Shown here: positions 1 through 8,551 of the stretch, piece after piece
Layout: every line of letters begins with the position of its first letter
Position numbering within the stretch: position 1 is the first letter of the stretch
Source: Kaistella jeonii
Lineage (GTDB): Bacteria; Bacteroidota; Bacteroidia; Flavobacteriales; Weeksellaceae
Direction: 5' to 3'
DNA length: 64,000 nucleotides
NCBI RefSeq assembly: GCF_000812865.1
Contig: NZ_JSYL01000001.1
Span: forward strand, 248,001 to 312,000
Notes under the pieces: model-generated
Databases searched by the model: none
Seen by the model: the letters and a program-made list of their open reading frames with translations, nothing else
What the model was told of the DNA's origin: nothing
Translations under genes and position numbers: made by a program

Positions 1-1716
1 AAAGATGCCGACAAATGGATCAGAACAGATCTTTGGGTCGAAACATCTTTTGATACGGACGGTGATGGCAAAAAAGACCGCATGTATGTGGATGTAACGC
101 GACCTTATCAAACCGAAACGGAAGGTTTAAAACTTCCCGTTATTTATGAATCAAGTCCCTATTATTCTGGTGTTGCACCTGATGTAGACGGAGGTTACTG
201 GGACGTCAATCATGAATTAGGAGTGGCCGGAAAAGACCGCGTTCACGCAGAAGTTGTACGAACAGGTACAAGACCTATTATTTCAAACTCACAGACTGCG
301 ACCTGGGTTCCGCGAGGTTTTATTGTGGTTCATTCCTGTTCTCCGGGTACAGGTTTGTCGCAAGGTTCGCCTAGTGTTGGTGGTGAAAATGAATCTTTGG
401 CGCCAAAAGCCGTCATCGACTGGCTCAACGGAAGAGCCAATGGCTATACTTCTGCAGACGGAAATGAAAAAGTAAAAGCCTACTGGACAACCGGAAAAGT
501 AGGAATGACCGGAACTTCCTACAACGGAACGATCCCACTTGCTGCAGCGACAACAGGCGTAAAAGGTTTAGAAGTCATCATTCCTGTTGCGCCCAATACT
601 TCTTACTATCATTACTACCGTTCTAATGGATTAGTGCGTTCACCTGGAGGCTATTTAGGAGAAGATATCGATGTGCTGTATGATTTTATTCACAGTGGTG
701 ATGAATTGAAACGCGCCTACAGCAATGCGAAAATTCGGGATACCGAAATGAAAAATGGTATGGATCGAATTACGGGGGATTACAATGATTTCTGGGCTGG
801 ACGTGATTATCTGAATCAAATGGGAAAGATGAAAGCTGCAATGCTAATGTCTCACGGTTTTAATGACTGGAATGTGATGCCCGAACACAGTTACCGCATA
901 TATAAGAAAGCCAAAGAAATGGGTTTAGAAACCGCAATTTACTACCACCAAAATGGCCACGGCGGACAACCACCCCTGGAAATGATGAACAAATGGTTCA
1001 CCCATTATTTATTTGGAATCGATAATGGCATCCAAAAAGAAGAGAATAAAGCCTTTATTGTTCGGGAAAATGCAGATTTGAATAATCCAACGCCTTACAA
1101 AGACTTTCCGAATCCTGAAGCAAAACCCGTAACCTTTTATTTAACGAAAGGGGCACCAAAAGTTGGAGGTTTAATGACTACTAAATCTTCCATTCAGGGG
1201 AAAGAAACTTTGGTTGATAATTATTCATTTAATGGTGAAAGTTTAGCCAGAGCAGAAAACACCGATCACCGTTTATTATATGTAAGTCCAAAACTTTTGA
1301 ACGACGTTCATCTTTCGGGAGTGCCCAAAATAACCGTCAAATTAGCAAGCAGCAAACCTGCGGCAAACTTATCGGTCTGGTTGGTTTCACTACCCTGGAA
1401 TGAAGGAAGAGGAACAAAAATAACAGATAATATCATTACCCGCGGTTGGGCTGATCCACAAAACCATGCCTCGGTAAGAAAGGGCGAACCTTTAATTCCC
1501 GGAAAATATTATGAAGTGTCTTTTGATTTAATGCCCGATGATCAAATCATTAAAAAAGGACAGCAAATAGGACTGCTCATTTTTTCGAGTGATAAGGAAT
1601 TCACCTTGCATCCAGAACCAGGAACGGAATTAACAATTGATCTGGATGGAACAATGTTGACTTTACCTATTGTAGGCGGTTCGGAAGCGTTTACAAATGC
1701 AGTAAAAGAAAATTAG
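1..1716 (+). CDS. Xaa-Pro dipeptidyl-peptidase (S15 family), 5' end cut off by the window
   Basis: The reading frame is open from base 1, so the true start lies outside; the first Met (base 82) is internal. The S15 alpha/beta-hydrolase fold shows the nucleophile in GTSYNG (Ser codon 517-519), an acidic residue in HGFNDW and the His in NGHGG. From about base 1100 a C-terminal PepX_C-like jelly-roll domain follows (VTFYLT, VSFDLMP, QQIGLLIFSSD). The family releases X-Pro dipeptides from peptide N-termini, and in Bacteroidota such enzymes are usually exported. The signal peptide would be upstream and cannot be seen. It converges on the M13 peptidase across a shared terminator, so both may serve extracellular peptide use. 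Confidence 0.88.
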   Translation, partial: KDADKWIRTDLWVETSFDTDGDGKKDRMYVDVTRPYQTETEGLKLPVIYESSPYYSGVAPDVDGGYWDVNHELGVAGKDRVHAEVVRTGTRPIISNSQTATWVPRGFIVVHSCSPGTGLSQGSPSVGGENESLAPKAVIDWLNGRANGYTSADGNEKVKAYWTTGKVGMTGTSYNGTIPLAAATTGVKGLEVIIPVAPNTSYYHYYRSNGLVRSPGGYLGEDIDVLYDFIHSGDELKRAYSNAKIRDTEMKNGMDRITGDYNDFWAGRDYLNQMGKMKAAMLMSHGFNDWNVMPEHSYRIYKKAKEMGLETAIYYHQNGHGGQPPLEMMNKWFTHYLFGIDNGIQKEENKAFIVRENADLNNPTPYKDFPNPEAKPVTFYLTKGAPKVGGLMTTKSSIQGKETLVDNYSFNGESLARAENTDHRLLYVSPKLLNDVHLSGVPKITVKLASSKPAANLSVWLVSLPWNEGRGTKITDNIITRGWADPQNHASVRKGEPLIPGKYYEVSFDLMPDDQIIKKGQQIGLLIFSSDKEFTLHPEPGTELTIDLDGTMLTLPIVGGSEAFTNAVKEN

Positions 1717-1860
1717 ACGGTCGTTTTAATCTATTTTTATGAGATTAAAAATAGAAGAGAAAGCCTAAGAATTCTTTGTTCCGAAATCGGGAATCAATTT
1801 TTGGAGTCGAGACGATCAATATGATGAGCAATCGTTCCAACTTATTAAAATATTCATTAA

Positions 1861-1890
1861 AAAAGGAAGCTCCTGACGAAGCTTCCCTTT
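1861..1890. terminator. bidirectional terminator between convergent peptidase genes
   Basis: GGAAGC (1865-1870) pairs with GCTTCC (1881-1886) around a 10-base loop, flanked by an A-run on the left and CTTTTGTTT on the right, so it can serve both strands. Confidence 0.7.
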
Positions 1891-1988
1891 TGTTTATAAT
1901 CTGGTTATCGTAAATGAATTGTCGTTTATTGCGCAGGCATTATAAAAACTCAAAGACGCGTGTTGAAAATAATTTCTCCGTACCATCT

Positions 1989-3998
1989 TTACCATATTGT
2001 GATGCGGTCTTTTTTTGGCAAGAACATTTTATTGCCTTCTTTGACATCAAATGCCTCATAAAAAGGAGTCGTGTTCATCAACGGACCATTAACACGCCAA
2101 AGCGGTGGAGAATGCGGATTATTGTTGATCCATAAACGAAGGAATTCATCTTTCATCTTTACCTTCCAGATCTTAGCGACCGACATAAAGAATCTTTGGT
2201 CCGGTGTTAAACCATCAATTTTGGTGGAACCCTGCCCTTCTTTAGTCATTTTAAAAGCGTCATAAGCGACAGCGATCCCGGCAATATCGGCGGTATTCTC
2301 CCCAACAGTCATGGCACCATTTACGTGTAAATTATCTAAAACCGTAAAGGTACTGTACAGATTAATGACCTGCTGAATTCTTGATTTGAACTGCGCATAA
2401 TCCTCTTTGGTCCACCAGTTTTTCACATTACCGTCTTTGTCATATTGTGCGCCCTGATCATCAAAAGTATGCGTCAGTTCATGGCCGATCACCATTCCGA
2501 TTCCACCATAATTCAAAGCGTCATCGGCGTCATTATCAAAATAAGGGGATTGTAATATTCCGGCGGGAAAGACGATCTCATTTGCGGAGGGATTGTTATA
2601 TGCCGTAACTGTTGAAGGTGTTGTAAACCATTCCGATTTATCCACTGGTTTGCCCAGTTTCGCAATTTCAAGTTGATAATCGGCTGCCGAAGCAGACATC
2701 AAATTCTCAAAATAAGTATCTCTTGAAATATTGACTTTGCTGTAATCTTTCCATCGGTCAGGATATCCGATTTTCTTCGTGATGGCAGAAAGCTTTTCTT
2801 TTGCTTTTTGTTTGGTAAGATCACTCATCCAGTCCAGTTTATCGATGCGTGCAGCATATGCTTTTTGCACATTATCCACTAAAACCGCCATGCGTTTTTT
2901 TGCCGCTTCCGGAAAATATTTCTTCACATACAATTGTCCCAAAGCTTCCCCTAAATTATTATCGACGGCACTTGCCATGATCTCACCGCGTGTTTTTTGT
3001 ACCGCCTGACCCGAAAGCACTTTATTAAAATTAAAGTCGGCATTCACAAAAGCTTTGCTTAAATCACCTGCATAGCTTGAAATCGTATTTGCTTTGAGAT
3101 ACAGTTTCCAGTTTTGCAGCGGAACAGACTTTAAAAGACCATTTAGTTTTTCGTAATAGGCAGGTTGAGCGACATCAATGGAATCAATTTGAGCACCCAG
3201 ATGTTTTAGAAAAACTTTCCAGCCAATATTGGGCTGTTCTTTCTCCAGGTCTGCGATCGCCATCATGTTGTAGTTTGCGTGAACATCCCGGCGTTCAACT
3301 CTTGTTTTATGGGAAGTGGCAATTTGCCTGTCGATATCATAAATGATCTCTGCATTCTTTTTAGAAGTTGCTGCGTCGGTGCCCGTCAGTTGAAACAAGG
3401 TAGAAAGGCAGGTTTTATAGGCGTTTTGTATGGCCACAGTTGGTGCATCTGATTTAAAATAATAATCCCGATCCGGCAAACCAATTCCAGTTTGGTAACT
3501 GTGCGCAATGTTCATACTGCTGTTTTTATCATCGGGTCCAACTCCGAACGACATGATGGAACCATTTCCCACTTTAATTTCATCTGCGACAAAAGTCATT
3601 AAAGACGGAATATCCCGAATGGCATCAATTTTCGCAAGCGTTGGTTTGATCGGTTCGAAACCGCGTTTTTCAATAGTGATCGTATCCATTCCGGAGGCAT
3701 AGAAATCGCCCACTTTCTGTTCAATGCTTCCTGCAGGAAACTGACCTTTTGAAACACTTTCCAAAATACCCTGTAAGCGCATCCTCTGCGGATAATTCAT
3801 AAACATATAGGCGCCGACTCCGGCTTGCGTTGCAGGAATAGGCGTCGCATCGTACCATTTCTTATTGACGTACATAAAAAAGTTATCGCCCGGTTTTATA
3901 GATGGGTCTAAACCAGTAATTTCTGTTGATTTTTTTTCTTGAGAAATACCTGCTGAGAAAGTGAATAGCGAAATCAGAAGAATGAGGATGTTTTTCAT
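1989..3998 (-). CDS. M13 family (neprilysin/PepO-like) zinc metallopeptidase
   Basis: 669 aa, the usual length for secreted bacterial M13 enzymes. The N-terminus is a signal peptide (hydrophobic stretch to about residue 19, cleavage near GISQ). The long helical N-terminal domain is followed by the catalytic M13 domain with the zinc site HELTH (residues 506-510, bases 2469-2483) and the third-ligand motif ENTAD. A conserved NPHSPP segment lies near the C-terminus, which ends in ITIW. It should be an exported endopeptidase for oligopeptides. It is monocistronic and convergent with the S15 peptidase gene. Confidence 0.93.
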   Translation of the reverse strand: MKNILILLISLFTFSAGISQEKKSTEITGLDPSIKPGDNFFMYVNKKWYDATPIPATQAGVGAYMFMNYPQRMRLQGILESVSKGQFPAGSIEQKVGDFYASGMDTITIEKRGFEPIKPTLAKIDAIRDIPSLMTFVADEIKVGNGSIMSFGVGPDDKNSSMNIAHSYQTGIGLPDRDYYFKSDAPTVAIQNAYKTCLSTLFQLTGTDAATSKKNAEIIYDIDRQIATSHKTRVERRDVHANYNMMAIADLEKEQPNIGWKVFLKHLGAQIDSIDVAQPAYYEKLNGLLKSVPLQNWKLYLKANTISSYAGDLSKAFVNADFNFNKVLSGQAVQKTRGEIMASAVDNNLGEALGQLYVKKYFPEAAKKRMAVLVDNVQKAYAARIDKLDWMSDLTKQKAKEKLSAITKKIGYPDRWKDYSKVNISRDTYFENLMSASAADYQLEIAKLGKPVDKSEWFTTPSTVTAYNNPSANEIVFPAGILQSPYFDNDADDALNYGGIGMVIGHELTHTFDDQGAQYDKDGNVKNWWTKEDYAQFKSRIQQVINLYSTFTVLDNLHVNGAMTVGENTADIAGIAVAYDAFKMTKEGQGSTKIDGLTPDQRFFMSVAKIWKVKMKDEFLRLWINNNPHSPPLWRVNGPLMNTTPFYEAFDVKEGNKMFLPKKDRITIW

Positions 3999-4130
3999 AA
4001 TGTAAATACTATCGATAAGAAATTTATTTCATTGATCAAAAATATGCAATTAAACTGTTAAATCTTGATGTTTTGTTTTAAATATCAGCAATATTGAATA
4101 TCAAACTGATGAAAACTTCAGAAAGCAAAA

Positions 4131-4450
4131 TTACTTAGCAATTCCAAACTTAAAAAAGATATTTTCTAAACTTCATCATTCATAAATAACCCAGAAATCG
4201 CCTCTGATTGCTCGAACGATTTTTTTAACTTATAAACTCTCCCTTGCGTAAGGATCGTTGAAAAATTTACCTTTTAAAACTTCAAAAAAGATTGCAGTGA
4301 ATATACAAGGGATTAAGGTATCGTTGATTTGTAATGACGACATTGCTTTCCTCATCTTTCAGATTTTCAACATCATCGAACGGAACTGTTTTCAAGTTTT
4401 ACATTTCTGTTTATTTTGGAGGTCAAAATCTAATATGTTATTTCAATTTC
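4131..4450 (-). pseudogene. decayed duplicate of the mnmE 3' end (older relic)
   Basis: Read on the minus strand, this otherwise gene-free stretch translates piecewise into the C-terminus of MnmE. One frame gives KTVPFDDVENLKDEESNVVI then TNQRY (intact MnmE has KTVLIDYVENLKDQESNVII, TNQRH). Further on comes EQSEAISGLFMNDE (intact EQLGEISGEFTNDE), then after a one-base deletion ENIFFKFGIAK and a stop in the place of the intact stop. Frameshifts and stops make it non-functional. The orientation is that of intact mnmE 4 kb away. The upstream limit near 4450 is approximate. The rest of the 3999-4640 gap shows nothing I can name. Confidence 0.85.
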
Positions 4451-4640
4451 AAATCTATCAAATCACCGTTTACTATTCAATCGTAGCGAAACAGTTTTGT
4501 TGTAAAACAGAGCTCGTTTAATCTTGATTGAAAGCTTTTTATCCATCCAACTTGATCATAGAAAATAAAGTAGATGTATTTTATATTAATTAATTATCTT
4601 GCATGCTTTAAAATTTAATTTTCTGCAGTAATTAACCGTT

Positions 4641-5432
4641 ATGAATGCGATTCAACGAAATAATGTAACGATCAAAGGAAAGGGAACACCAGTGATGCTG
4701 TTTGCACATGGATTTGGTTGTGATCAAAACATGTGGCGTTTTGTAACGCCTGCTTTCGAAGAGGATTATAAAGTTGTTTTATTCGATCATGTGGGCGCTG
4801 GGAATTCTGATCTGTCGGCTTATTCGACTGAAAAGTATTCACAACTGGAAGGATATGCTGCTGATATTGTGGAGATTTGCGAAGAAATGGAATTAAAAGA
4901 TATTATTTTTGTAGGTCATTCAGTGAGTTCCCTGATGGGAATGATTGCCTCCCTACAATCACCCGATCTTTTTAAAACTTTAATTATGATAAGTCCATCT
5001 CCTTCCTACATCAACGATGGTGATTATGTGGGCGGATTTACGCGGGAACAGATTACTGAATTAATGGAATCCCTGGATAATAATCACTTAGGATGGTCGA
5101 TGACTATGGCACCGGTGATCATGGCAAATCCGGAGCGCGGAGAATTGGGGGAAGAATTGTCAAACAGTTTTTGCCGCAGCAATCCTGACATTGCAAAAGA
5201 GTTTGCGCGCACCACTTTCTTTTCAGATAAAAGACACCTTCTTCCCGAAGTTAATCTTCCTACGCTGATCTTACAATGTTCGGAGGATGTGATTGCGCCT
5301 GAAGAAGTGGGTATTTATATGCATGAAAAAATTAAAGACAGTCAACTGGTAATGATGAAAGCAACCGGACATTGCCCAAATCTTAGTGCTCCGGAAGAAA
5401 CCATCGCAGCCATGAAAGCATTCCTAAAATGA
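4641..5432 (+). CDS. rsbQ: RsbQ-like alpha/beta hydrolase
   Basis: 263 aa, collinear with Bacillus subtilis RsbQ: the start RNNVTIKGKG, AHGFGCDQNMW, FDHVGAGNSDL, GHSVSSL, FFSDKR and LILQCSEDVIAP all have close counterparts there. The triad is Ser94 (GHSVS), Asp216 (SEDV) and His244 (GHCPN). RsbQ acts with a PAS protein (RsbP) in energy-stress signalling, probably by making or delivering a small hydrophobic ligand; plant D14/KAI2 receptors belong to the same family. Its stop overlaps the start of the PAS kinase gene, so the two are translationally coupled. The symbol is by homology; the Bacillus SigB pathway is not expected here. Confidence 0.88.
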   Translation: MNAIQRNNVTIKGKGTPVMLFAHGFGCDQNMWRFVTPAFEEDYKVVLFDHVGAGNSDLSAYSTEKYSQLEGYAADIVEICEEMELKDIIFVGHSVSSLMGMIASLQSPDLFKTLIMISPSPSYINDGDYVGGFTREQITELMESLDNNHLGWSMTMAPVIMANPERGELGEELSNSFCRSNPDIAKEFARTTFFSDKRHLLPEVNLPTLILQCSEDVIAPEEVGIYMHEKIKDSQLVMMKATGHCPNLSAPEETIAAMKAFLK

Positions 5433-6553
5433 TGTCTGATCAAAATAAAAATAATGCTATTCAAGAGCACGAAGCCAATCTGTTTTTTGAAGAATCAATC
5501 TCCGGTTTTCTTATCGCCGATGAGAAAAACAGAATTATTCGCAGCAATACACGCGTATCCGACTGGCTAGGAATTTCAGCGGCGGATATAGAAGGAAAAA
5601 AGTTTATAGATCTCCTTTCTATTGGAAGTAAGATCTATTTTGAAACCCACCTTTCACCTCTTTTAAAAATGCAGGGCTACTTTGAAGAGATCCTCGTTGA
5701 ATTGAGCGGTGCGGCAGGTAAAAGACTTAAGATACTGATCAATGCAAAAGAATCCGCTCCAAAAGAAGATAAACCAAAACTCATTTACTATACGCTTTTA
5801 GAAGCTTCGGACCGTGTTCAATATGAACAGAATCTACAAAATGCAAAACGCCTTACGGAAGAAGAACTGGAAGACGAACGAAAAAATGTACTCTTAAGAG
5901 AACAACTGATCGCTGTTTTGGGACATGACCTGCGGAATCCACTCGGCGCGATCAGCATGACCGTCGGTCTTTTAGAACGGTCGATCAAAGATGATCACCA
6001 AAAAAATCTGCTCGGAATTTTAAAAAGAAGCAGCTACCGCATGAATGAGTTGATCGGAAATGTCATGGATTTTGCACGTACCCGATTAGGTGAAGGAATT
6101 GTGATCTCACCGCGGGAAGTTGATCTGAAACCTGTATTAGAGCACGTGATGGAAGAACTGAAATTCTTATTTCCAGACCGGCAAATTGCGGCGGACCTTT
6201 CTCTAATAGACCCGATCTTTTGCGATGCAGACCGAATTGCACAGCTCGTCTCCAATCTACTTGCAAACGCTTTGACGCACGGTAATCCGCAATCCCCGGT
6301 GTATTTTACTGCACGCAACCCATCCAATAAACTGGAAATTTCTGTAGCCAATGAAGGGGAGCAGATCCCGGAATCGTTGCAGGCAATTTTATTTACGCCT
6401 TTCAAAAGAGAAGCCGATCGTCCAAGTAATAATGGTCTGGGTTTAGGACTTTACATTGCGGACCAAATTGCACAGGCGCACGGAGGGACTTTATCTTTTG
6501 TTTCCAATGAAAAGGAGACGCGCTTTACTTTTGAAATGGAGTTTAGGAATTAG
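5429..6553 (+). CDS. PAS-domain sensor histidine kinase, partner of the RsbQ-like hydrolase
   Basis: 374 aa, no membrane segment. An N-terminal PAS domain (about residues 15-130) is followed by a short coiled linker and HisKA with the phospho-acceptor His166 in VLGHDLRNPLG. The ATPase domain carries the N box (LVSNLLANALTHG), G1 (NEGEQIP) and a glycine-rich GLGLGLYIADQ. It starts inside the stop codon of the hydrolase gene (ATGATG, either ATG possible). In Bacillus the PAS partner of RsbQ carries a phosphatase domain, so a kinase here is a different output. No response regulator lies nearby. Confidence 0.9.
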   Translation: MMSDQNKNNAIQEHEANLFFEESISGFLIADEKNRIIRSNTRVSDWLGISAADIEGKKFIDLLSIGSKIYFETHLSPLLKMQGYFEEILVELSGAAGKRLKILINAKESAPKEDKPKLIYYTLLEASDRVQYEQNLQNAKRLTEEELEDERKNVLLREQLIAVLGHDLRNPLGAISMTVGLLERSIKDDHQKNLLGILKRSSYRMNELIGNVMDFARTRLGEGIVISPREVDLKPVLEHVMEELKFLFPDRQIAADLSLIDPIFCDADRIAQLVSNLLANALTHGNPQSPVYFTARNPSNKLEISVANEGEQIPESLQAILFTPFKREADRPSNNGLGLGLYIADQIAQAHGGTLSFVSNEKETRFTFEMEFRN

Positions 6554-6569
6554 GAGATAAGGAAATTGA

Positions 6570-6608
6570 TTACTTCCCAATACAAAACTCAGAAAATATA
6601 TTTCCTAC
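6570..6608 (-). pseudogene. displaced mnmE 3'-end fragment (younger relic)
   Basis: On the minus strand these bases encode VGNIFSEFCIGK and a TAA stop; intact MnmE ends LGNIFSKFCIGK. The differences are mostly synonymous or conservative, and the frame breaks directly upstream (stop at 6615-6617). It looks like the tail of another mnmE allele rather than a decayed local copy, as expected for an attachment-site remnant. Confidence 0.8.
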
Positions 6609-6651
6609 ATTACATTACTGCCGTTTTTCCAATTTTCTATAACTTAAATGA

Positions 6652-6678
6652 ACAAAAAAAAACAGTCCTTTTGGACTG
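6652..6678 (-). terminator. terminator of the zinc-ribbon gene
   Basis: Perfect 6-bp stem CAGTCC/GGACTG with a TTTT loop (6663-6678), followed in the minus direction by a run of T (the A-run at 6654-6662). Confidence 0.8.
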
Positions 6679-6703
6679 CTTAGAAAAGTAATAAAAGTTA
6701 ATT

Positions 6704-7036
6704 TTATTTTTTTGCTCTAGTGAAAAATGTTAAAAGTCCTAATATTACATCACCTGCAACCCAAATAAAAATTATAAACATAGCACCTAGTCCTGTTCCA
6801 ATCGCAGCTCCTGCTTGTCCGGCATCAGAGTCTGCACCCGAAATACCATCTGATGCTGCGCCCATTCCAGCTACGAACCACCAAAGCATAAGTAAATTAA
6901 ATAGAATAAAAAGCCATTTGCTTATTTGACCAAATACTCCCCTTTTCGGTTTTCGAAGTGTTGTTCCACAACTCGGACAAGTTAATGCTGTACTTCCAAC
7001 TTGTGCACCGCATTCTTTACAATTGATTAACGCCAT
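6704..7036 (-). CDS. small zinc-ribbon membrane protein
   Basis: 110 aa. The N-terminus is a zinc ribbon (CKEC at residues 7-10, CPSC at 20-23) followed by a basic linker. Two hydrophobic segments (about 37-60 and 80-102) are separated by a Gly/Ala/Asp-rich loop. The domain order, zinc ribbon then membrane helices, is common in short bacterial proteins of unknown function. It lies in very AT-rich DNA between the two youngest mnmE 3' ends and has its own terminator, which suggests acquired cargo. Bases 7037-7277 upstream are AT-rich with no recognisable feature. Confidence 0.75.
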   Translation of the reverse strand: MALINCKECGAQVGSTALTCPSCGTTLRKPKRGVFGQISKWLFILFNLLMLWWFVAGMGAASDGISGADSDAGQAGAAIGTGLGAMFIIFIWVAGDVILGLLTFFTRAKK

Positions 7037-7277
7037 AATTTTAAGTTTTTTTCTTTAGTTATTTATTTGATTAGTTGAATCAAATATAATTCTAATTTTC
7101 TAATTATTAGAATGTGTCTCAATTGATAATTTTATTCTTAAATTAAACTAAAGAATTAATAATATTTGATAAAATAATCAATAATTTATTTAAATATCGA
7201 TTATTTCCCAAACTAAAATAAACTATTAATCGAATAGTTATAAAAAATAGTATCTATTAGAAAAAAGTTCAGGATTT

Positions 7278-8435
7278 TCAGAGTTGTTTCAAGCCCGCCC
7301 TCATAAAAGGTCCAATGGGTAGCGCAGTCACCATTTTAAGATCCTCCCAAATCGTACTTTCATTTCCCAGGAATTTTAAAATATCTTCGGGTGAGCGTTT
7401 TGAAAACATCAGTGAGAAAATATCTTTTCCTGCCATTTTCCCAGATAAAATCACTTCCAGCAAAGTTCGGTCATACCATTCATACCGCTTATCATCAAAC
7501 GATTTCTCCGGATTAGGATTTTTTTCTTGCAATAAATTGTCAATTATTTTCGCTGTATTTTTCTGCACAAACTGAAAAGTGTATCCACTACTTGCCTTGG
7601 TGTAACCGCCTGCTGTTCCAATGTTGATGATGCGATTAAAAGCATCGCTTTTCCGCTCAAACTTGGCGAGAGACATTGGGATGATTCCAAATTCGGTATG
7701 GGTAATTTCGTAATCCGAGATTTGAAGATCATTTTTAATGTAATGCGTCAACGCCGCTTGATATTCTTCTTTGGGCAAAACACTTTTACTGAATAAGGTA
7801 TACTCTACCAATGCTTCCGTGGAACTTGTTGGTAAAACATACATAAATGTGGCGCCATGTTTTTGATCTAAAGTAAAGTCCATTAAAGTCCCCACCTTTG
7901 AATCGAAAGTATCGTTTTTAGTTTTAATCACCCAACCCGTAAAATGTTGAAGCAATGAATTTTCTTCAGTGATCTTCGGATTGAATAAAGAAGTTGAATT
8001 GAATAAATATTCAGATTGGTAAGTGTTTTCCTCAGTTTCTACGGTCGCTTCAAGAGCGTCTGAAGTAATTCCTTTTATATTTTCATTTTTAAAACTCACA
8101 TTTTCAAAACCTGCGGCATAAGATAGGACGAATTCATAAAAATCTTTTCCCTGTATCATTTTGTAGCGATACTTTTCCAGATCAAATTGCCGCGTGAATT
8201 CTTCATTTTTAAAGATCAAAGATTTCCATTCGTGCATAACCACCGATTCAAAAAGACCTTTTCCTTCCTCCCAAAAACACCAGGTTCTATCATTCTCATT
8301 TTTCTGAACCCGATCGATCACCAGGATTTTTTTAGATTGTAAAACCGGATCAACGAGCAATCGGTAAAGCAAACTTAATCCTGCACAACCGGAGCCGGCA
8401 ATGATATAATCGTATTTGAGGTCGTTATTCTTCAT
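7278..8435 (-). CDS. crtY: lycopene cyclase family FAD-dependent protein (CrtY-like)
   Basis: 386 aa from the ATG at 8435. An upstream in-frame start at 8567 would overlap the mnmE stop and add a basic tail unlike the family, so the later start is preferred. A dinucleotide-binding motif (IIAGSGCAGLSLLYRL) opens the protein, followed by NDRTWCFWE and later GTAGGYTKASSGYTF, both typical of CrtY/CrtL cyclases that turn lycopene into beta-carotene. No other carotenoid gene is in the window. It lies directly downstream of mnmE on the same strand. Confidence 0.85.
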   Translation of the reverse strand: MKNNDLKYDYIIAGSGCAGLSLLYRLLVDPVLQSKKILVIDRVQKNENDRTWCFWEEGKGLFESVVMHEWKSLIFKNEEFTRQFDLEKYRYKMIQGKDFYEFVLSYAAGFENVSFKNENIKGITSDALEATVETEENTYQSEYLFNSTSLFNPKITEENSLLQHFTGWVIKTKNDTFDSKVGTLMDFTLDQKHGATFMYVLPTSSTEALVEYTLFSKSVLPKEEYQAALTHYIKNDLQISDYEITHTEFGIIPMSLAKFERKSDAFNRIINIGTAGGYTKASSGYTFQFVQKNTAKIIDNLLQEKNPNPEKSFDDKRYEWYDRTLLEVILSGKMAGKDIFSLMFSKRSPEDILKFLGNESTIWEDLKMVTALPIGPFMRAGLKQL

Positions 8436-8551
8436 AAAATTTTGAGGTGATCTGCTATTCTTCAATAGAATTTTCAAAAATGATGTTCGTCGATAAAGAT
8501 AGACTTTTACGGATTTAAAAAATTTAAATAAGTGGTTTAAGATTTTGGGAT

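Noticed and set aside
4258..4521. 87-codon reading frame on the plus strand
   Set aside because: It is antisense to the decayed mnmE tail and is explained by that relic.
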